Positions 14,691-18,539 of a stretch of DNA of 18,539 bases are shown here, piece after piece. The notes under the pieces are model-generated. The model ran no database searches and was not told the origin of the DNA. It saw only the letters and a list, made by a program, of their open reading frames with translations. This DNA is from Pseudomonadota bacterium (lineage in GTDB: Bacteria; Pseudomonadota; Gammaproteobacteria; Burkholderiales; Burkholderiaceae_B): assembly GCA_023439305.1 (NCBI GenBank), contig JAEXOO010000025.1, positions 1 to 18,539 of the forward strand, written 5' to 3'. Both the position numbers and the translations under genes were made by a program. The number at the start of each line of letters is the position of its first letter. The stretch's first letter is position 1.

Positions 14691-14695
14691 TTCTT

Positions 14696-15994
14696 ATGCT
14701 CAGCACATTGACGTCTATCTTCCTCTGGGCCGTATTCGGCGCCATCATGGGCTGGTGGCTGGGGCCGGCCGTGGGCTTCGCCTGCCTGGCGGGCGGCTTG
14801 CTCATCATGGTGCTGGTCAGCGGGGCTCATGTGTCCCGCATCCAGAAGTGGACGCGCAATCTGAACGACCCTCCCCCGCCTTCGATCGGTCCGTGGGACG
14901 CCATCCTGGCCCCGGTCTATCGTCAGTTGCGGCGTGACCGCCAGGAAATCCTGGATCTGAACCGGCACGTGGACGGCATCATGATGGCGGCCGAAGCCCT
15001 GCCCGACGGCGCCATCACCCTGAATACCGACATGGAGCTGCAGTGGTGCAACCAAACGGCCTGTGAACACATCGGGCTGAATCTGGCCACCGACCGCCAC
15101 CACAGCATCTTCAATATTCTGCGCGCGCCTGAGTTTTCACGCTACGCCCGCCAATCACGCTGGGAAGGCCCGCTGCTGCTGCACATCAACAAAGACGGCC
15201 TGGAAAAGTCCCTGCTGCTGCAGCTGACGCCCTACGGCCTGGGCCAGTTCCTGATCGTTACCCGCGATGTCACCCAGGTCGAAAAACTGGAAACCACCCG
15301 CAAGGATTTCGTGGCCAACGTTTCCCACGAATTACGCACCCCACTGACCGTGCTGCTGGGCTTTCTGGAAACCCTGCAGGACATGCCGCCCGAAAGCCTA
15401 CCCGCCGAACAGCGTCAGCGCTACGAACAAATGATGCTGGAGCAGACCCGGCACATGCAGTCCATCGTGGCGGATCTGCTGACGCTGTCCACCTTGGAAT
15501 CCTCGCCCACGGTCGAAGGCGAAGCGGTGCAGGTCAGCAACCTGATCCAAAGCGCGCTCAAGCAGGCCGAAGCCATTTCAGGCGGCCAGCACTCCTTCGT
15601 AACCAACCTGGACCCGAACCTGGCCATCCAGGGTATGGAAAACGAACTCAGCTCGGCAGTATCCAACCTGCTGACCAACGCCATCCGCTATACACCGAAG
15701 GATGGCACCATCACCGTCAGTTGGTACGTGCTGGACAACGGCGACGCCTGTTATTCGGTGCAGGACACCGGCATCGGCATTGCTCCGCAGGATATCCCGC
15801 GCCTGACCGAACGTTTCTACCGGGTCGACAAGGGCCGGTCACGCTCGACCGGCGGCACAGGCCTGGGGCTGGCCATCACCAAACACATTGTCGTGCGCCA
15901 CAACGCCGAACTACAGATCCAGAGCCGCCTGGGCGTAGGCAGCATCTTCACACTGCGCTTTCCCAAGAGCCGCGTCCGCATTCTGGACAACTGA
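14696..15994 (+). CDS. phoR: Phosphate regulon sensor histidine kinase PhoR
   Basis: A 432-residue membrane kinase. Two close hydrophobic segments (about 4-22 and 25-44) give an anchor with almost no periplasmic part, as in PhoR. A PAS-like region (about 95-195) follows, with LPDGAITLN and VTRDVTQVEKLE. The H-box is ANVSHELRTPL (phosphorylated H211). The ATPase domain has the N-box (AVSNLLTNAIRYTP), G1 (VQDTGIGI), F-box (LTERFYRVDKGRSR) and G2 (GGTGLGLAI). It phosphorylates PhoB when periplasmic phosphate is low, taking its signal from the Pst transporter through PhoU. The gene starts five bases after phoB and surely shares its transcript. No terminator is seen after it. Confidence 0.95.
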   Translation: MLSTLTSIFLWAVFGAIMGWWLGPAVGFACLAGGLLIMVLVSGAHVSRIQKWTRNLNDPPPPSIGPWDAILAPVYRQLRRDRQEILDLNRHVDGIMMAAEALPDGAITLNTDMELQWCNQTACEHIGLNLATDRHHSIFNILRAPEFSRYARQSRWEGPLLLHINKDGLEKSLLLQLTPYGLGQFLIVTRDVTQVEKLETTRKDFVANVSHELRTPLTVLLGFLETLQDMPPESLPAEQRQRYEQMMLEQTRHMQSIVADLLTLSTLESSPTVEGEAVQVSNLIQSALKQAEAISGGQHSFVTNLDPNLAIQGMENELSSAVSNLLTNAIRYTPKDGTITVSWYVLDNGDACYSVQDTGIGIAPQDIPRLTERFYRVDKGRSRSTGGTGLGLAITKHIVVRHNAELQIQSRLGVGSIFTLRFPKSRVRILDN

Positions 15995-16071
15995 ACCCCG
16001 CCTGTCTTGCATTGGCCCTACAATAATCGGCTCTGACCACGTTCGCGGCCAAAAGCCGCATGGAGCCAAGC

Positions 16072-16503
16072 ATGTCGACTACAAGCGGGCTACGCCCATT
16101 CCACCTTGCCTTTCCTGTCCACGATCTTTCCGTGGCCCGGCAGTTCTACGGGCAAACACTGGGCTGTCCTGAAGGACGCTCCTCGGACCAGTGGATAGAC
16201 TTCAATTTCTACGGCCACCAGATCGTGGCACACCTGGCCCCCCAAGAGTGCGGCAGCAATGCCACCAGCGCCGTGGATGCCCACAATGTGCCCGTGCGCC
16301 ATTTCGGCATCGTGCTCGACATGCAGACCTGGCAGACCTTGGCGGACAAGCTCGTCGCCGCCGGCACAGACTTCGTCATCGAACCGTACATCCGCTTCAA
16401 GGGTGAACCCGGTGAGCAGGCCACGATGTTCTTCCTGGACCCCTCGGGCAATGCGCTGGAATTCAAGGCCTTCAACAACCTGGACTCCTTGTTCGCCAAA
16501 TAA
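16072..16503 (+). CDS. VOC family protein (glyoxalase-like)
   Basis: A 143-residue VOC protein. The likely metal ligands are H11 (RPFHLAF), one of H49/H54 (YGHQIVAHL), H77 (VRHFGIVL) and E130 (NALEFKAF). FFLDPSGNALEFK is the typical end of the second module. The ATG at 16072 is preferred because ggag at 16062-16065 is well placed; the ATG at 16060 lacks a ribosome site and would add only four residues. A tacaat hexamer at 16019-16024 could be a -10 element, but no -35 lies at the right distance. The stop is one base before the pxpB start, so it may be co-translated with the oxoprolinase subunits. The substrate is unknown. Confidence 0.85.
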   Translation: MSTTSGLRPFHLAFPVHDLSVARQFYGQTLGCPEGRSSDQWIDFNFYGHQIVAHLAPQECGSNATSAVDAHNVPVRHFGIVLDMQTWQTLADKLVAAGTDFVIEPYIRFKGEPGEQATMFFLDPSGNALEFKAFNNLDSLFAK

Positions 16504-16504
16504 G

Positions 16505-17203
16505 ATGTCCTCTTCCTGGCAACTTGTTCAACAGGGCGACCGCTGTCTGCTGCTTCAGTTCGATGGCGGCATTTCCCTGGAAACCGGCCTGCGCTGTACG
16601 CAGGCCGCTTACCGATTACGATTGCATGCCCCCGCCTGCGTGCGCGACCTGGTACCCAGCTTCAACGCCGTCGCCATCCATTTCCAGCCCGACGGCAGCG
16701 ACGATCTGCTCGAGCGGCTGCAAGCCTATATCCGCAACGCCCTGCACGACCTGGACGCCGTCGGCAGCAAAGCCGGTGCCGGCGCGCTGATCGAGATCCC
16801 CGTCTGCTACGGCGGCGACCACGGCCCTGATCTGGCCGATATGGCCAGGCAACTGGGCTTGAGCGAAGCGCAACTGATCGCGCTGCACAGCGGCACCCCG
16901 CAACTGGTCTTCATGGTGGGCTTTGCTCCCGGCGCCCCCTACCTGGGCATTTTGCCTGCGGAACTGGACTTGCCGCGGCGAGCCACACCGCGCACCGCAC
17001 TGCCCAAAGGCTCCGTCGCCATTGCCAACCGGCAGACTATCATCTACCCGAATCAATCACCTGGCGGCTGGCACCTGATCGGGCGCACGCCGGTGGATCT
17101 GTTCGATGCGGCCCGCTCGCCGGCGGCCCGGCTGACACCCGGCGACCAAGTGCGTTTCATCCCTATTACCCCTGAACAGTTCGAGCATTGGACCCAGCCA
17201 TGA
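16505..17203 (+). CDS. pxpB: 5-oxoprolinase subunit PxpB
   Basis: A 232-residue member of the KipI / allophanate hydrolase subunit 1 (AHS1) family. Signatures are VPSFNAVAIHF (around 50-60), IPVCYGGDHGPDL, the MVGFAPGAPYLG loop, and PRTALPKGSVAIANRQT leading to SPGGWHLIGRTP. PxpA, PxpB and PxpC together hydrolyse 5-oxoproline (pyroglutamate) to glutamate with ATP, removing a damage product of glutamine and glutamate. The E. coli protein has 218 residues. The start is the ATG one base after the VOC stop; the frame is open far upstream but the extra peptide is antiparallel noise over the VOC gene. The stop overlaps the pxpC ATG as ATGA. Confidence 0.92.
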   Translation: MSSSWQLVQQGDRCLLLQFDGGISLETGLRCTQAAYRLRLHAPACVRDLVPSFNAVAIHFQPDGSDDLLERLQAYIRNALHDLDAVGSKAGAGALIEIPVCYGGDHGPDLADMARQLGLSEAQLIALHSGTPQLVFMVGFAPGAPYLGILPAELDLPRRATPRTALPKGSVAIANRQTIIYPNQSPGGWHLIGRTPVDLFDAARSPAARLTPGDQVRFIPITPEQFEHWTQP

Positions 17204-18216
17204 GCCTGCGCTTTATCAAACCAGGCCTGCTGACCAGTCTGCAAGACAGGGGCCGCTACGGTCACCAGCACCTGGGCGTCTCGCCCAGCGGCGCCATGGA
17301 CGAGCGCGCCCATCGCCTGGCGCACCTGTTGGCGGGCAATTCAGCGGACAAAGATCTGGCCAGCCTGGAGATCACCGTCAGCGGCCCTACCCTGGCTTTC
17401 GAGACAGCATGTCTCTTCGCCCTGGCAGGCGCTGATCTGAATGCCACGCTGGATGGCGTACCAGTCGCCCCGCTGCGCCCCATTCTGGCCCAGGCCGGGC
17501 AGACGCTGACGCTACACTCCGCCAAACCTGGTCAAGGCGCGCGCGCTTATCTGGCAGTCCATGGTGGCTTTGCCATTGATCCTGTACTGAACAGCCAAAG
17601 CACCCACATGCGCGTCGGCCTGGGCGGACTGGAAGGCCGCGCACTGCGCAAGGGCGACGCACTGCCCTTGGCCTGCGCCCTGCCCGCCGACGCACATGTG
17701 CTTGCCAATATACAAACCCTGCTGGATCAACTGCGCCCCTACATGCCCGCCGCCCTGACGCTGCCGGCACGCGATCAACTGCGCGTCGTATTGGACGAGC
17801 AGGCGGATTTGTTCACGCCCGAATCATTGGCCCTGTTCCAGGACCAGGCTTACCGCATCAGCCCGGCCTCTGAACGCATGGGCTACAGGCTGGAAGGCTT
17901 GCCTCTGCAACGCGGCGAACAACGGGAGCTGCTCTCGGCGCCCACCTGTTTCGGCACCATACAGGTGCCGAATGACGGTCAACCTATCGTACTGATGGCC
18001 GACCGCCAGACCACGGGCGGCTACCCGCGCATCGCTCAGGTCGCCAGCGTGGATCTGGCCCAACTGGCCCAGCGCCTGCCCGGCCAGTCCATAGGCTTCG
18101 AGGCCATTGCACTGGAGCAAGCCCTATCCTTGAGCGTCCGCCAGGAAAAAGCCTTCTGGCGACTGAGCGACAGCCTGGAATCACTGAGGCTTTTCTTGTC
18201 GGGCCTGCACCGCTAA
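17200..18216 (+). CDS. pxpC: 5-oxoprolinase subunit PxpC
   Basis: A 338-residue member of the KipA / allophanate hydrolase subunit 2 (AHS2) family. Signatures are KPGLLTSLQDRGRYGHQHLGV (about 7-27, with the break at SPSGAMDERAHRLAHLL), YLAVHGGF, SPASERMGYRLEG and the near C-terminal GQPIVLMADRQTTGGYPRIA. It forms the PxpBC complex with the product of the overlapping upstream gene. The ATG at 17200 overlaps the pxpB stop; an in-frame TTG at 17188 is rejected because the ATGA overlap is the standard arrangement. pxpA (LamB/YcsF family) is usually adjacent but does not follow within the window. No terminator is visible in the 117 bases after the stop. Confidence 0.92.
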   Translation: MSLRFIKPGLLTSLQDRGRYGHQHLGVSPSGAMDERAHRLAHLLAGNSADKDLASLEITVSGPTLAFETACLFALAGADLNATLDGVPVAPLRPILAQAGQTLTLHSAKPGQGARAYLAVHGGFAIDPVLNSQSTHMRVGLGGLEGRALRKGDALPLACALPADAHVLANIQTLLDQLRPYMPAALTLPARDQLRVVLDEQADLFTPESLALFQDQAYRISPASERMGYRLEGLPLQRGEQRELLSAPTCFGTIQVPNDGQPIVLMADRQTTGGYPRIAQVASVDLAQLAQRLPGQSIGFEAIALEQALSLSVRQEKAFWRLSDSLESLRLFLSGLHR

Positions 18217-18297
18217 ACAGCACGGCCTGACCGCGCACTGTACGCATGGACAAACACCTGTCCGCCTAGCTGGCTTGGAGCAGCTCGTCGGGCATGC

Positions 18298-18329
18298 TGG
18301 TTCCTGGTCTTTACCCCTTCCAGGAACCA
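18298..18329 (+). promoter_or_regulatory. Inverted repeat covering the Shine-Dalgarno of the Rpn-like gene
   Basis: The arms tggttcctgg (18298-18307) and ccaggaacca (18320-18329) are perfectly complementary over 10 bp with a 12-base loop. The right arm contains the aggaa Shine-Dalgarno (18322-18326) of the gene starting at 18334. If the hairpin forms in the mRNA, the ribosome site is masked. It could also be a DNA operator. There is no T run, so it is not an intrinsic terminator for pxpC. Confidence 0.55.
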
Positions 18330-18333
18330 AGCC

Positions 18334-18539
18334 ATGTCCCGTCACGACACCTTCTACCGCAGCCTGTTCGACGAACCCCTGGTGCTGCACGACTTCATCG
18401 CTCACTGCCTGCCCGACGAGCTGGGCCAGCGCATCCAGCCCGAGTCGCTGCAAACCCTTAGCACTTATTTTTCACTGGCAGACCGGCCCACCCGGCAGGC
18501 CGACATGGCCTGGAGCCTGGCGCTCAAGGGTGGACAGCG
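18334..18539 (+). CDS. Rpn/YhgA-like PD-(D/E)XK nuclease family protein, 3'-truncated
   Basis: The ATG at 18334 has aggaa eight bases upstream, and the frame is open for 68 codons to the window end. The start resembles the Rpn (recombination-promoting nuclease) / YhgA-like group: HDTFYRSLFDEPLVLHDFIAHCLPDEL in several parts matches the usual HD.xFK.lf..PevardFL..hLP.el pattern, and RQADMAWSLALKGG matches the R.sDllw.v.l..g segment that carries the first active-site Asp. In E. coli, RpnA is a DNA endonuclease promoting RecA-independent recombination, and related proteins are linked to phage defence. The rest of the catalytic core lies beyond the window. The family call is by pattern memory from 68 residues, so moderate. 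Confidence 0.68.
   Translation, partial: MSRHDTFYRSLFDEPLVLHDFIAHCLPDELGQRIQPESLQTLSTYFSLADRPTRQADMAWSLALKGGQ

Noticed and set aside
16019..16024. tacaat as a -10 element for the VOC-pxpBC genes
   Set aside because: The hexamer is good, but the only -35-like sequence (ttgcat at 16008) is six bases away, too close. Not listed as a promoter.
16045..16059. gcggc-caaaa-gccgc hairpin after phoR as a terminator
   Set aside because: The stem is five pairs and no T run follows; it abuts the VOC start codon region.

Overview
The window looks like chromosomal DNA from a GC-rich betaproteobacterium, most likely Burkholderiales and close to Alcaligenaceae (Alcaligenes, Bordetella, Achromobacter type). 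This is inferred from the ubiE / Tim44-like / ubiJ / ubiB / ferritin-like / rfaE2 gene order, the phoB-phoR pair, and the GC-rich coding style. No RNA genes, insertion sequences or CRISPR arrays were seen. Coding density is high and no gene-free stretch exceeds 300 bases. The first ~40 bases are an implausible G/C homopolymer palindrome, probably a low-quality sequence end.

Region 1 (1-7854) is a plus-strand catabolic cluster. In order it holds a 5'-truncated SDR oxidoreductase, a fused E1alpha-E1beta thiamine-diphosphate 2-oxoacid/acetoin-type dehydrogenase, a VOC metalloenzyme, a 3-hydroxyisobutyrate-dehydrogenase-family reductase, a 78-residue two-helix membrane protein, a Tat-exported TRAP solute receptor, and, after a strong intrinsic terminator, an AcoC-like lipoyl/alpha-beta-hydrolase E2. 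A convergent IclR regulator closes the region. This looks like uptake and oxidative cleavage of a small acid. The reductase carries the R/N/S residue set I associate with sulfolactaldehyde reductase (YihU), so an organosulfonate substrate is a testable idea. This region is the best candidate here for an undescribed pathway.

Region 2 (7928-13803, minus strand) is housekeeping: ubiE with its own terminator, a Tim44-like protein with its own terminator, ubiJ-ubiB (ubiquinone biosynthesis), then a di-iron ferritin-like protein tightly coupled to rfaE2 (ADP-heptose synthesis).

Region 3 (13980-18216, plus strand) begins with phoB-phoR (phosphate regulon), divergent from ubiE. It is followed by a second VOC protein and pxpB-pxpC (5-oxoprolinase subunits); no pxpA lies in the window. 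The last 206 bases start an Rpn/YhgA-like nuclease whose Shine-Dalgarno lies inside a perfect 10-bp inverted repeat.
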